Origin: Mauremys mutica
Taxonomy: Eukaryota; Chordata; Testudines; Geoemydidae
Length of the DNA stretch: 64,000 bases
Assembly (NCBI RefSeq): GCF_020497125.1
Contig: NC_059077.1
Location: forward strand, 19,104,840-19,168,839
Direction of reading: 5' to 3'
In this document: positions 9,500-21,092 of the stretch, piece after piece
How the letters are laid out: every line of letters starts with the position of its first letter
Numbering within the stretch: position 1 is the stretch's first letter
Notes under the pieces: model-generated
Told to the model about the DNA's origin: nothing
Database searches by the model: none
The model's input: only the letters and a program-made list of their open reading frames with translations
Position numbers and translations under genes: made by a program

Positions 9500-11826
9500 G
9501 TTTTTTCTAGTATAGAAGGTGGGGAATTCAACACTTTCAGCACAGGGAACAACAAACTCCTTAAAGCCGTCTGTCAATTTCAATGTCCAACATAAACCAA
9601 AATGTGTGAGTGTTTACTTATCGGACAGTAATCTCATTGGGAGCCAGTTGGGTGTTTTTTCCCCCATTAGATGTTCCTGCCTGACATAAGAAAAAAGTTG
9701 GGAAATCACAAAATAAATGCCATTGGCTAGGATAATACAAAACACGGGTATCAAATGTAGTGGTCTAACCGCAAATTAAACCTGTTGATTAAAAAACTTG
9801 TAGAAATAATGTCCCTTGATGGAATAATGTTAGAATAGTGAATACATATATACCTCATGACCACAAAATCTTTATGGCCATAGAATCATTAAAATCTGTT
9901 CAAAAACACATCTCCCTTTTAAATTAACTTTGGGCAACCCAAAAATATTTCTGTTTCTTATAAATACAAAAAATAAGAAATGCTGGGGCGGGGGGATTGA
10001 TCAAAAACTAATAACATTCTGATTTTCACTGAAAAACCAGAACCTTTCTACAAAAAAAGAAAAACTTTCACTTTTAAAAAACAATTCACAGAAAATGCCA
10101 TTTTATAACCAATTCTAATGAATATATTTAAATGTAGTAGCCTGTACTCTTACCTTCTCCACCACACTAAAGCCCCAATCCAGGAAAGCATTTAAGTATA
10201 TGCGTTACTTCATGCATAGGAATAATCCCACTGAAGCCAATGGAACCACACACATGCAAGTACTTTGCAGCACTGGGCCCTTAGTTTATATATTCATATT
10301 TTTTAAATTGGCTCAGCTTTTTCTCTATCTCCTGTGTGTACAGCTGGCTTTATGCCGTGAAGAATGTCTCCTTTCTTTGGCTAATACCATTTCCTCTCTG
10401 AGTAATGTATGCTAATGCTTAGCCAGTAACGTATCAATGATGCCCCACAATGCCAAAAAATAGTAAGCACAACTGCATAAGGTAAAGTATCACAGTGTAA
10501 TTTGTCACATGATCTCTGGCTTAAATAGGATCTTTGCTGTCATTAAGAGTTGTCTTGCCTCCAACAGTTCAGTAGTTTAAACATGACATTTTTCTATTGT
10601 CTTTCATAAAAATGATATTTTCTTACCCATCAGAGAAGATATTTTCTCCGGCAGGTACGCTGTCGCACATGTTGCATTCACAACATGACATAACGTCTAA
10701 AAATCACAGAGAGACTAATTACTGGAGGAAAATTGCACCAAAAGACCAATTTCCTCATGATGAAAATGACAGCCTGGTGCCCTGCTTCTTGGCCTGATTG
10801 GGCAGTTCGCCTATGAAACATCGTTATATCACCTTATATTATGTACTGTGGCAAAGCAAGAAAAGGCACTTTGGTGCAGTACGCAACACTGAGAAAACAG
10901 GATGAGCTGTCAACTAGATCAGCTATAATTCTAAGTCTTATTTCTACTATTTATGAATGTGATGTTAAGAGAGTGCATTGACTTCTTTACATGTGGATCA
11001 AGAAATGCTAATGGTATAATTATCAGCTAGAGCATCAGAACTACAGTTGTAGTACCACCAAAATGTGCATTTATGTCACTGTATTGAAACAGAGTTAGAG
11101 GGCGACAGATCAAACATGATATGGTTGAGTTCCACTTTGGAAAAAGCACAGAAGTTCTCCCATCACCTCTCTGACACTTCTTGGCTGTTATTCCCCTTTG
11201 TCACATTTACTGTACTTTGATACCTTCCATACTGGCCAGCCGAACTAGACCTCCCCCTCCTCGTTTGCCACCCCTTCCTTTTCTATTTGAAGCCTCATAA
11301 TCCTGAATTTCCACCAAAATGTCCTTGAAAGTTTTTACCCTCCCTCCTGATGTCCCGAGCCAAGAAACAACCATCTCTCCTTCCCCCCAGTTTTTCTCCA
11401 GCCCTCTCTACTACTCCTCCACACTGCACCTCTCTTCTCCTTTCCCTTCATCTCTTCTTCCTCTTTTTAAAATATGAAGGTTTCTAATGATTATTACTAT
11501 GCAGGGATGGTGAGCTCCAAAAGGGTGATTCATCACATTCCCACTGCTAGTGCAGTGTGGTTCTCAGAACAGCATGTCCCAGACACAGCCTTAGTCTCAA
11601 CCATAACTGCAGATTTGGGATGCAGGGCTCCCAATGGATTATACTGAAAATGGCTTTGTAAACAGTTTGTCTCATTGAGTCCTACATTCCCAGGGGCAGA
11701 CTAACCATGTAAGTCAAACATTCACTAGGGTCTGTTCCCTGATTAAGACAGCTATAGAGACATCATGTTAAAGAAAAGAGCTGACAGGAGGAAATGGGGA
11801 ACGGGCTGAATAGTTACCCAGAAAAA
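9500..11826. other. Intergenic, no gene recognised
   Basis: Anonymous AT-rich DNA apart from the palindromic repeat at 10171-10281. A pyrimidine-rich stretch runs about 11240-11470. The AT-rich area near 10010-10120 ends in a word like the right end of the 'TAGAnCTGGTTGG' MITEs but lacks a matching left end. Confidence 0.5.
10171..10281. repeat. Short palindromic dispersed repeat
   Basis: AGCCCCAATCCAGGAAAGCA at the left and ACTTTGCAGCACTGGGCCCT at the right are imperfect inverses. The centre, CCCACTGAAGCCAATGGAAC, is a near palindrome. Matching copies lie at 20165, 20990, 32769, 39778 and 63192. Confidence 0.6.
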
Positions 11827-12090
11827 AGAAAAGAAAAAAAATGATACAGTTGTATAAAGTAACGAATGGTACAGAAAAGGTAATTTGGATACTTCTATTT
11901 ATCCTTTCTCATAGTACAGTAAGGGGACATCCAATGACACTGACAGGCAATGAATTTAAAATTGGCAAAAGGAAATACTTTTTTACACCACTCACAGTTA
12001 AACCTATAGAACATATTGGCTTCATTGCCACTGAATGTCTCTTGAGGCCACAAGCTCAGTGCGACTTAAATGAGAATTGAACATTTATAT
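11827..12090 (+). pseudogene. CR1 LINE ORF2 C-terminal fragment
   Basis: The plus-strand frame from 11841 reads MIQLYKVTNGTEKV, then TVRGHPMTLTGNEFKIGKRK and YFFTPLTVKP. This follows the conserved C-terminal block of CR1 ORF2 ('DMIaVYKimnG...RtRGH..kL.g.rFk..kRKyFFt'), and the equivalent block can be read at 28432-28600. Both ends are lost. Confidence 0.75.
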
Positions 12091-12982
12091 AGATAAGAAC
12101 ATTCACTGTTACAAAGATAGCATAAATATAGAGGGTATAAACTCATGCTTCAAGGTATAAACAACCAATAATTACTTGGCTTTCCAATGGCATAACTCCA
12201 CTAAGTCCATTTCATTTACGCCTGATTTAAAACAGAGTAAGTGAGACCAGAAGGAAGCCAGTGCATACTTTTCTATAACTATTAAATATACTGCTACTTA
12301 ATGTATTTGCATTGGTTGTTTTAGGACACATTGTGAAATGGTAAATATGAAATGTAGATTTTTGCTATTAAGCACCTATCTTTCATAAATCATCTAAGTA
12401 GAAAGTAATGCAACAAGGTGTCAGGTCTCAACATATATTCCATATCGGTCCATAACCTCATGTTAATCCAGAAAAAGCTTTTAAGGCCAGCCATGAAGGG
12501 AGGAAGGTTGCAACCCACCTGTTTGTGACCCCCCCACACACACAGAATTGTAGCCACTAGCTTGAGAATGCATGCCGTACTGTGTAAAACAACCGCTACA
12601 ATGTTTATCATCTACTACAGATAAGACGGCATTTACCACAGGTTTGCATTTCTACACGTACAAAATATGCAGGACAATATAAACAATAAATATGACAGGT
12701 GACTAGAGCTGGGTGGATAATTCGCAGAGAATAATTTACTTGACGAATTTTGCATCTTATTTTCTGTTCATTAATTGTCCTTGAACAGCTTACGATTTTC
12801 TGAAATCATTATTCAAAATTATGTGCCCAATAATCTCAGCAAATAATTCTTAGTACCTCATTTGTCAGCAGACCATTACACATAGTTGATATACAAAGTT
12901 AGAGTTATATTGGTTAGTTTTGATTAGTAACATAAGGGATATGGTAAATTTCCTCCCTGATTGGAAAACCATAGTAAATCTT
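12091..12982. other. Intergenic, no gene recognised
   Basis: AT-rich sequence without gene evidence. Near 12705 the word TAGAGCTGGGTGGATAA resembles the left end of the palindromic 'TAGAnCTGG' MITEs, but no matching right end was found. Confidence 0.45.
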
Positions 12983-13897
12983 AGGGTATATCTACACAGG
13001 GGGTTAAGCTGAAGTTTTTTTATGCAGATCAGGTAACATGGAGTTGCATCAGTAAAATACACATGGAATGCCTGTTCTATTTTTAATTTGCATCATGTGA
13101 GCACATGATGGTTGTTTGCTGCAAACTGAATCTGTAGCATTCTCCAGGAGTGTCCCATGGTCCTTTGCTTTGCTGATGAGCAGGATGCATACTAGGAATT
13201 GTGGGAAGCCAGGCAGGTTCCATTTTTAAAAAAAATAATCCTTTATTTCCACTGTCGCTGCCCCATACTTCCTTTCTGAGCTGGCTCGCACCATTTTCAA
13301 ACTGCTATCAGCCAAAACAGACCGAACAATGTCCCGCATCATGAAGGGCACATGTAAATATGCCCAGGCTGCTTGGGCTGTATTACAGAACTCAGGGCTG
13401 GACAATTCTTCATTGGATTCCTCCTGTTGAATCATCAAGCAGATGATGTGAGAGCAGGAGAATATATTGTGGCAGAAGCAGCAGCTCCTCACGCAGCAGG
13501 ATACTCTGCAGCAGTGGCAACAGGACAAAGCAGAAGTACAGAAGTACGCCAAGCTGTTGTAGTACATAGTGCTCGACGCTGTTTCTGAGCCCAGGAAACG
13601 GGCATGGATTGATATGAAAGGATCATTCTGCAGACCTGGGGTGACCAGCAGTGGGATGGAGAGGGCTCCTTTTTTTCAGATCTGTGCAGAACTGACCCCA
13701 GCTTCAGTGAGAGCATGCCAATATGCAATGCCCCATACCCAGGGGGAAATGGGTCGCCACTACCATTGAAAGTTCGCCACCCCAGAATGTTATCAGTGTG
13801 TAGCCAACCAATTTGGCATGGGGAGCTCAACTGTTGGGGCCCTTGTCATGCAGGTCTGCTATGCCATTGATAAGGTCCTGTCTAACTAGGTCATGAA

Positions 13898-14678
13898 TAG
13901 GGCCTTACCAAATTCACGGTCCATTTTGGTCAATTTCGTGGTCATAGGATTTTAAAAATCATTAATGTCATTATCTCATCTATTTAGATCTGAAATTTCA
14001 TGATGTTGTAATTGTAGGGGTCCTGACCAAAAAGGAGTTGAAGGGGGCACAAGGTTATTGTAGGGGGATTGTGGTATTGCTACCCTTACGTCTGTGCTGA
14101 TGCTGGCAGCGGCGCTGCCTTCAGAGCTGGAGAGCAGCAGCTGCTGGCTGGGATCTGAGCTCTGAAGGCAGAGCCACCACCACCACCAGCAGCGCAGAAG
14201 TAAGGATGGCCTGATATGATATCTTCACCCTTACTTCTGCGCTGCTGCCTGCAGAGCTGGGCCCTCAGTCAGCAGCCGCCACTCTCTGGCTGTCCAGCTC
14301 TGAAGGCAGCAGCGCAGAAGTAAGGGTGGCATGGGATGGGATGGTGTGGTATGGGATGGGATGGGATGGTATTATCACCCTTATTTCTGCACTGCAGAGC
14401 TGGGCACACAACCAACAGCTGCCGCTCTCCGGCCACCCAGCTCTGAAGGCAATGCAGAAGTAAGGGTGGCAATATCGCAACACCCCCCTAAAATAACCTT
14501 GCAACCCCCCTGCAACTCGTTTTTGTGTCTGGACCCCCAATTTGAGAAACTCTGGTTTCCCCTGTGAAATCTGTATAGTAGAGGGTAAACGCACATAAAA
14601 GAAAAGATTTCATGGGTGGAGACCAGATTTCACAGTCCATGATGCATTTTTCATGGCCGTGAATTTGATAGGGCCCTA
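13898..14678. mobile_element. Non-autonomous hAT element inside the Harbinger transposase, 781 bp
   Basis: Terminal inverted repeats are TAGGGCCTTACCAAATTCAC at the left and the inverse ending GTGAATTTGATAGGGCCCTA at the right. Flanking 8-mers GTCATGAA (13890-13897) and GGCATGAA (14679-14686) match at 7 of 8 positions. The interior repeats a GC-rich module in both orientations (words such as CCCTTAYTTCTGC and GCAGAAGTAAGG near 14090, 14200, 14230, 14310, 14375 and 14455). It contains no transposase. Confidence 0.85.
14327..14372 (+). repeat. GGGAT-rich minisatellite
   Basis: Imperfect runs of ATGGG/GGGAT with a few variants, inside the hAT element. Confidence 0.8.
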
Positions 14679-16005
14679 GGCATGAAGCTAGGTAATGCTC
14701 AGGAGATTACTGATGGCTTTGCACACATGGGAAGTCCCAAATTGTATTGGGGCAATTGATAGAACCCCTGTGCCTATCTTCCCCTCCTCCCCAACCAGGG
14801 CACAGAGTTTATAAACAGAAAAGGTTATTTCTCCATGGTGCTCCAAGGACTGGTTGACCACCATGGCAGGTTTAGAGGTAAAAGCAGGGTGGTCTTGGAG
14901 GGTCCATGATGGTAGGATCTTTCAGAACAATAATGGTGTGGAGATTGATCCAGTTATTCTGGAAGACCCAGTTTATCCCTTAATGCCCTGCCTAATTAAA
15001 CCATATGCAGGCCGCTTGGACAGAAGGAAGGAAATTTTAACTATTGTCTGCATAGTGGCAGAATGGTAGTCAAGTGTGCTTTTGGCTGTTTGAAAGGCAA
15101 ATAGCGATGTTTGTAGAATAGGTTGGAAGCATCAGAAAAAAATGTTTCAACCATTATAACTGCATGTTGTGTTTTGCATAATATTCATAAGAACAAGAAG
15201 GAAAGCCTTACCAGTGTGTGGGAGGCTGGGGTGCAGAGACACGCTTAGAGGTTCGAGCAGCCAGGAAGATGTCCCCACAGCACCCATGGGAATGCTGTCA
15301 GGAATGTTCATATGTTGAGTCACATACTACTGTTCATATGTTGAGTCACATGCACATGTTAGCCCATGGGGGGGTTGGGTTGCGATGCAGACTGTGTGAG
15401 CACTGGGACATTGTGTGTGGGTAGCTGAAGTTTAATGTTCCCTCTGTGTTTTTGTCAAAATCCTATGAATTATTTCAGCTTTATTTAAAGACCTTTCTGT
15501 GTTAAATGCAATCATGACTCATAATGGATGTACTGTAAACAGTGTTATTATGAAATAACAATAAAAGCCAATAATAAAGTTTTAATGAAACCAATGGAAA
15601 AAGAATGTCTTATTATTTGGAAATAGATTTAACAATCCAAGCTTCTTAAGTAACCAACAATACACAATCCCTGTGTTACTGCAACAGAGGAGACAAAACT
15701 CAAAGTGCATCATGAAGAACAACAATTTTGAGGAGAGAGGTGTAAAGTTAAAGGCAAGTATACATCTTGCTGCTGGCCCTTTTTGTCTGCATGGTTTCTG
15801 GGATTGAGTGTCTTGGCTCAAAATTCTCGGGGGCATTGTGGGGCTCTAAAAAGCTGGATTTCCAGGCACAAGTGTTCTCAGTGCCCAGAGGTTGGATCCG
15901 AGAGATGAATGGGAGCACTGCTGAAGGGATGCAGATGTTAGGAATTACTGCTGGTCCCAGTAATCAGCACTGTCCAGGGACTGAAGGACATGGCTGGGTC
16001 CCAAA

Positions 16006-16475
16006 TTACAGGACTGCAGGGCCTACTGGCCTAGCAGGAGGAGGTTTTGCAGGAGAACATTCTGGCTCAGCATAGCATCCATGAGTTGCCTCTGCATCTC
16101 TGTCTTTTCCCATGTTTGCCTTTACAATGGTGATGTTGTCCTTGGCCACCGTCATGCTTTCCCTAGTCACTGTGATGCTGTCCTTAGCCACCGCCACAGT
16201 CTCCTGGGAGAGCTGCATTTCTTTCTCCCTCTGGGTCCTCACGCACAGCCTCCACCTCTCAGACAGCCTGGTTCTCCTCTGTGTCTCTGCCATGAGTTCT
16301 ACAAACATCTAGTCCAGAGTCTCTCTTCTTCTCCCCTTTGGGATGGCCAGCTTGTCATACACAGAGGCCCAATCTTTGACGGCCTGGCTGTTGCAGGTGC
16401 TGTGGTTGTGGGAGTAGAGGGGGAAAGCAGTAGTGAAAGGCAACACAGAAACTGCGCTGGGAGTAAGGTTCCCCA
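16006..16475 (-). pseudogene. Probable Myb-like Harbinger accessory protein, C-terminal part
   Basis: On the minus strand, a frame (16308 to 16006) reads FVELMAETQRRTRLSERWRL and continues with a charged heptad-like run rich in repeats of 'TVAKDS/TVTRES'. Upstream, in another frame, is a Ser/Pro-rich linker ending in KLAIPKGRRRETLD. Vertebrate Harbinger elements carry a second gene encoding a SANT/Myb-like DNA-binding protein whose tail is a similar charged helix. The SANT domain itself was not found, so the call rests on position, orientation and tail character. The plus-strand frames over 16081-16581 are shadows. Confidence 0.4.
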
Positions 16476-16974
16476 CTACCTGCTGAAACCACTGAGAGCT
16501 GGGTTAACCGGTGGTACCTCAGAACGTGACGTGCAGAGAGTGGTGGCAGAGACAGCGGCAGTGAGACAGAGGCAGCTGTGAGCCAGTTCTAACGGCAGCA
16601 GCAGTAGAGTCATTGCTCAATGCCTCCGCCCAAGTGTGGGAGGGGCACCCCCTGGAATGTACCTCTGAACTCTGGGCCTTTGCTAACCCAGGACCACCAG
16701 CTGTGAGTGGGGTGCTGTGGAGGGAGAAGGGAATGATTGTTAAAGGGACATTCATTCACTGGACTTTCCCACCGCAAGGTAGGACACTGTCCCACGCACT
16801 GTGAGGTCAGCTTTGTGTATGGTTGCATGCTTTTGAATGTGGTTGTGGTGTTTGCCCAAATTAATGCAGGGTCCCTTTTCCCTTGTCATTAAAGCTCTCT
16901 TTTGTTATACATGGACTCGGTGGTTGTGAGTGGGGACCCATGGGCGGTGGTAAGTTTTCCCAGGTTACTGGGTG

Positions 16975-17286
16975 GGAGCTCGAGCTCATGGCATCTCAGA
17001 GCTCCGGAGGGCCCCCGCCTCCCATGGCAGCCAGGAGCTTTGGGGTACCCCCAGCACCCATGGCATCCTGGAGGTCCACGGGGCCCCACACCACCCGCAG
17101 TGGCTGAGAGCTGCAGGGGGGCCCCCACCCACAATGGCAGCCAGGAACTGTGGGCCCACTGCCTGTGGCAGCTTGAAGCTGGGGTGGGGTGCTGCTGTGT
17201 GGGGACCCACAGTCGACAGGGCTGAATTCATGGAGGTTGCTGGAAGTCATGGATTACGTGACCTCTGTGAAAAAATCATAGCCTTA
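16975..17286 (+). mobile_element. hAT-type MITE, left-truncated copy
   Basis: The right half matches the complete element at 20386-20810: GTCGACAGGGCTGAATTCA, CTGGAAGTCATGGATT and the terminal AAAAAATCATAGCCTTA all occur in order. The left terminal repeat is missing, so the left boundary is approximate. The interior is GC-rich with repeated GGGGGCCC-like words. Confidence 0.7.
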
Positions 17287-17854
17287 CTTATTGTTCATAT
17301 CACAGACAAGTCATGATAGGGTTTTTTTTAGTATATGTGACCTTTCCTCCCTGCGACTCTTCCCTTTATTTGAAGGAAGCTCAGAGATGGGTAGAGGTCT
17401 GCATGTATGGAGGGTGCTGGGTGCATTTGGATTTCAGTCTACTGTATCTGCTTTCATGCTGTTAAGGGGCAGTGGGAGACGGGGAGTTGGAGCTATGTTC
17501 CAGGTTTATTTTTGCAGGTTTGTTTGTGCTCTGGAGATGCAGAGGTGTAAAGGGAAGACTTATGGAGGATAGCAATCCCCTTTACATCCCCGTTAGGCTG
17601 TCCTCATTCTTGATGACGTTACATTGAATTGGGTGACTAGGAAGCACAGAATTGTCTTATTCAAAAAGGTAAAGGTCAGACCTTCAAGATATTCTGGATG
17701 GTCCACCCAGAAGCACTGCAGGAGTGAAAGGAGCTTGCATGCTGTACTGGGGGACATGGGCGTGGGCATGTGACTATTCCTTATAATGTGTGAAACACAA
17801 TCAAGCTATTTCTCAGTCTTAAGGGGCTTTCCAGATGTTCATCAGCAGGGTCCT
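17287..17854. other. Non-coding, possibly Harbinger interior
   Basis: Mixed sequence without a readable protein. It may be the distal part of the Harbinger element if that element ends near 18.98 kb. Confidence 0.35.
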
Positions 17855-18125
17855 GAATCATAGACTCAAAGTCCAGAAAGGACCATCATGATCATCTTGT
17901 CTGCCCTTCTGCACATCACCCACCCAGTCCTGTAATGTGCCCATAACCTCTGGCTGAGTTTCTGAAATCCTCAAAACTCCTCTCGTAATGTAGGTTCTTC
18001 ATTCCTCTGATTATCCTAGTATCCCTTATCTGCATCTGTTTGAGTTTGAATTCATCTTTCACACTGTATTCCAGACGAGGGCTCACCAGTGCCTTGTATA
18101 ATGGTGATAACATTCCCATACCTCT
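17855..18125 (-). repeat. CR1 LINE 3' region, inverted
   Basis: On the plus strand, CATAGACTCAAAGTCCAGAA, GACCATCATGATCATCTTGT and CACACTGTATTCCAGACGAG match, in order, the inverse of turtle CR1 3' sequence as I know it. The CR1 coding direction is therefore minus. Confidence 0.7.
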
Positions 18126-18985
18126 ACTAGTCACAAAAAGATCCAGGCTCTCAGGGACCAGCTCTTTTCTAACATCCTCCAGCTCATTCTCCCGATGGGT
18201 CGAGCCAGTCTTCTCAGTGGGGGTGAGGGTGGGGAGAGAGTCTGGACAGCAGGCTCCAGATAGTGCCTGGAATGGGTTGTGCTATAATTGTGTAAAATCC
18301 TGTCCAGTTCCTAAAAAAATGGACAGCTCACATGTCCCCTGCAGGACCATCTCCTTTTAATCTTCATTTCAATGTACTTTCTCCAGAGCTGCTGCTCTTT
18401 ATCTGGCACTGGTGAGTGTCCTGGTTGTGACTCCATGCAGACTTCTGCTTTGTAGTGTCCGCAAAAACGTCCTTTTTGCTGTGGCTGGCCACAAGAGCTT
18501 CCTGAACCAATGCATCTCTGCAGATGGTGATGAGATCCAGAACCTAAGCACAGCTCCAAGCAATTGCACAAAGCATTTTGTGGGGCTTCTGAAGTCCTAC
18601 CATGGTTGTATCGCTAGAATGAGGATACACTGGGATCCTGGAGCAAAGGGGAAAAATCTGGCTTTGCACCACCTTTTAAAGAGGGGAAGAGTCATCCTGG
18701 AAATCTGACACCAGGTCAGGCAGAGCATACAAATAAACAGATAGGTCAGTAATTGTCAACCTGCAAAGCACTGTGGGATAGCTGTTGGAAGTATGGAAAA
18801 AGTGCAATTGTGTGCATAAAAAAACTAATTCAATTCATATCTAGTCCACCGTGCAAGAGGACTCCAGAGTTCCCAATAAATGAGGAGTTAGTGCTCTGTA
18901 ATAGGTTGCATCATATGTATGCAAGCATTTTCAAACTGGATTAACTCAATTTGACCTGGTTTAAAATCCCCATATAGACAAGCCT
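18126..18985. other. Non-coding, ends in a Harbinger-like terminal word
   Basis: CCCCATATAGACAAGCC at about 18968-18984 is the inverse of a Harbinger terminal repeat and may pair with the end at 12983. The frame at 18412-18708 has no recognisable domain. Confidence 0.35.
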
Positions 18986-20164
18986 CTAGAATCAGCTTTT
19001 CAGTGCTCAGATTCCCATTTTCAAACTGATAATTTACTTTCTCCAGATGTTTGCCGGTACTTGCTTATAATTCATTGTTATACAAAATGTTCCTGCAAGG
19101 AAGCTTGTTTGCTAGACTATTGTGGAAAGTGTCCATTCAGAGGGTACAAAAATAGTCAAAGTGAACGCTTGGAAACATTTTTACAGCATTCTCCATCCTT
19201 GCTGGGGTCTTTCACTCAGACCTAGGATTTACCAGCTTTAGTGAGATATTTTAGTGTATTTTAAAAAATAAATAAAGTTGACTGTATAACTATTCCAAAT
19301 ACTTTTTAACTTAAAAAAGATTATTATCCCTTGCCGTAGGTTTGACATTTTGAGCTTCTTTAGCTCCTGTTTTCCATCATTCTTATCTGAAAATAGTAAA
19401 CAGTATTTTGAATTCTTATTATAGAAATAGATAAAAATGCATGATGTCACAAAAGTAATTTAAAGGAAAACTGAAGTACGTCTGATGTTCTAACACATAA
19501 TGTATATCTAGTTTATGTAAAATAAATTTACTGTATTGGATTTATACTTTTAATTCTGTTTAGTTTCAGGTAGACAATATCTTGATGTGTAATTCATATA
19601 AAGGGAAATTGTATACAGGAAAATTAAAATGGTGTGGCATGTTATATTTATATTAAGTGCTGAAACTGTTTAATACTATTTTAAATACTATTTTAAAATT
19701 CCTTAGGTTTGTTCACTATCTAAGGTTTAAGAAATGGACATTCTCCAGAATGAAGGGGGAAAAAACCCTGTGAAACATAGTATGTGCAAGTATATTAAAT
19801 CTCTAACTAGACTTATTTCTAATTAAGATTTCTTCATGTGTTTTCTTAAAAGTGTCCTACACAGGAAAAATTGTGTTTGTGCTCTTTTGGGCTTCTTTAT
19901 AATGTATAAAGATTTTAACTGGACTTAGACAAAAATGGTGAAACAAACATTTTTTCTCTATATTTTTCATCAAAATTCAAACATTTGACAATAATAAAAT
20001 CATAAAAATTCAGAAAATGTAAATCGTCTCTAACTTTTGTTTGTTCATTATAAAGGTGTGGGGAGTAGAGGAAGGGGATGTTGTTGTCTGTTTATACATA
20101 AAAATAACAAATCTTGTCTAGCTTTGGTATTTCTGGAGAACTCTATGGATGACTGGAAAACTAG
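18986..20164. other. Intergenic, strongly AT-rich
   Basis: No gene, RNA or repeat boundary recognised. Frames are short and low-complexity. Confidence 0.5.
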
Positions 20165-20264
20165 TTCTGATTCCGGTAAACACATACACATGTGCTTGCA
20201 GCATGTGGGTAGAGCCACTGAAGTCAATAGGACTACTCATGTATTTAAAGTTAAGCATGTGTAG
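20165..20264. repeat. Short palindromic dispersed repeat
   Basis: Centre CCACTGAAGTCAATAGGACT flanked by inverse words (ACACATGTGCTTGC and GTTAAGCATGTG). Same family as 10171-10281. Confidence 0.55.
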
Positions 20265-20385
20265 ATATGAATGTATGCTCAGGGACCTAAAAACAAGATT
20301 TAATATTCCTGATCTTTCTAATGTAAAAAAACAGGCAGAACAAAACTATTTTAAAACCTTCTATTCTTTCCTTATAGATCATAAA

Positions 20386-20810
20386 TAAGGCTAAGATTTT
20401 GTTACAGATATTTTTAGTAAAAGTCACGGACAGGTCACGGGCAATAAAAAAAATTCACAGAAGCCTGTGACCTGTCTGTGACTTTTACTAAAATATCCCT
20501 GACAAAATGGGGAGCTCAGCTGCGGGGTTCCCACACCACCTGCAGAGGTTGGGCCCTTGGCTGCTGTGAGCGCTGGGGGCCCCCACCGCCTGTGGGGGCT
20601 CAAAGCTCTGGGGGGCCCACGTCACCCGCAGCAGCTCAGAGCTGCAGGAGCCCCTGCCATCTGTGCTGGCTGGGAGCTCCGGAGGCCCTCGCTGCCGCAG
20701 ACAGTGGGGGGACCCTGCAGCTCCCAGTCGACAGGGCTGAATTCACAGAGGTCACTGGAAGTCATGGATTCCATGATTGTTGCAACCTCCATGAAAAAAT
20801 CATTGCCTTA
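20386..20810 (+). mobile_element. Complete hAT-type MITE, 425 bp, perfect 8-bp duplication
   Basis: The ends TAAGGCTAAGATTTTG and ...AAAAAATCATTGCCTTA are imperfect inverted repeats. The flanking 8-bp repeats ATCATAAA (20378-20385 and 20811-20818) are identical. Just inside the left end is a hairpin: AGTAAAAGTCACGGACAGGT (from about 20418) with its inverse ACCTGTCTGTGACTTTTACT (from about 20470). The GC-rich middle and the GTCGACAGGGCTGAATTCA word recur in the truncated copy at 16975-17286. It has no coding capacity. Confidence 0.88.
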
Positions 20811-20989
20811 ATCATAAAGAAGGCCAAAAAAAAAATCTTTCTTTTCCTTTGCGGGAGACTTTTAATGGCTGTCATTGAAACAATGTTATGTATAGTATAT
20901 AATATATAGCTATATATAAAACAGCTTTTGTCCCAAAGTATTTCAAAGCTCTGCACAAATTAAGTCCTTGCAAATACATAAACAAATGC

Positions 20990-21092
20990 CTAGTTCTATT
21001 CATGTAAATAGACCCATTGGCGAGAGGTCAATGGAACTACTAATATGAGTAATGTTATACACATGCTTAAGTGTTTGCAGGATTGGAACCTA
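20990..21092. repeat. Short palindromic dispersed repeat
   Basis: GACCCATTGGCGAGAGGTCA near the centre and ATGCTTAAGTGTTTGCAGGA at the right end match the family at 10171 and 32769. Confidence 0.5.

Larger units (their letters stand above)
13765..15110 (+). pseudogene. HARBI1-like Harbinger transposase, interrupted and inactivated
   Basis: The recognisable protein comes in two parts. Before the hAT insertion (13765-13889) one frame reads CYQCVANQFGMGSSTVGAL then VMQVCYAIDKVL, the helix-turn-helix region of PIF/Harbinger transposases. After it (14687-15110) come GAID (Asp at 14758-14760), WRVHDGRIF (Asp at 14907-14909), EDPVYPLMPCLIKPYAGR and MVVKCAFGCLKG. In this family the last block normally carries the third catalytic acid as 'vvECAFG'; here the codon at 15072-15074 is AAG, lysine. 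Frameshifts, stops and the 781-bp hAT insertion also break the gene. Family enzymes are DDE nucleases that cut and paste Harbinger DNA. Confidence 0.85.
12983..16905 (+). mobile_element. Decayed autonomous Harbinger (PIF) transposon
   Basis: The left end has TAGGGTATATCTACACAGGG, the terminal word of the Harbinger class here. Inside are a HARBI1-like transposase on the plus strand and a probable Myb-like accessory protein on the minus strand, the two-gene layout of vertebrate Harbinger elements, arranged convergently. A hAT element (13898-14678) splits the transposase. The right boundary is unclear: a matching inverse terminal word, CCCCATATAGACAAGCC, lies only at about 18968-18984. The element may therefore extend to there with later insertions at 16975-17286 and 17855-18125, or the visible piece may end near 16.9 kb. 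Confidence 0.65.

Noticed and set aside
16081..16581. 166-residue plus-strand open frame
   Set aside because: It is the complement of the putative Harbinger Myb-like tail and shows no recognisable domain.
18412..18708. 98-residue plus-strand frame near the Harbinger right end
   Set aside because: No SANT, zinc finger or transposase motif could be found on either strand.
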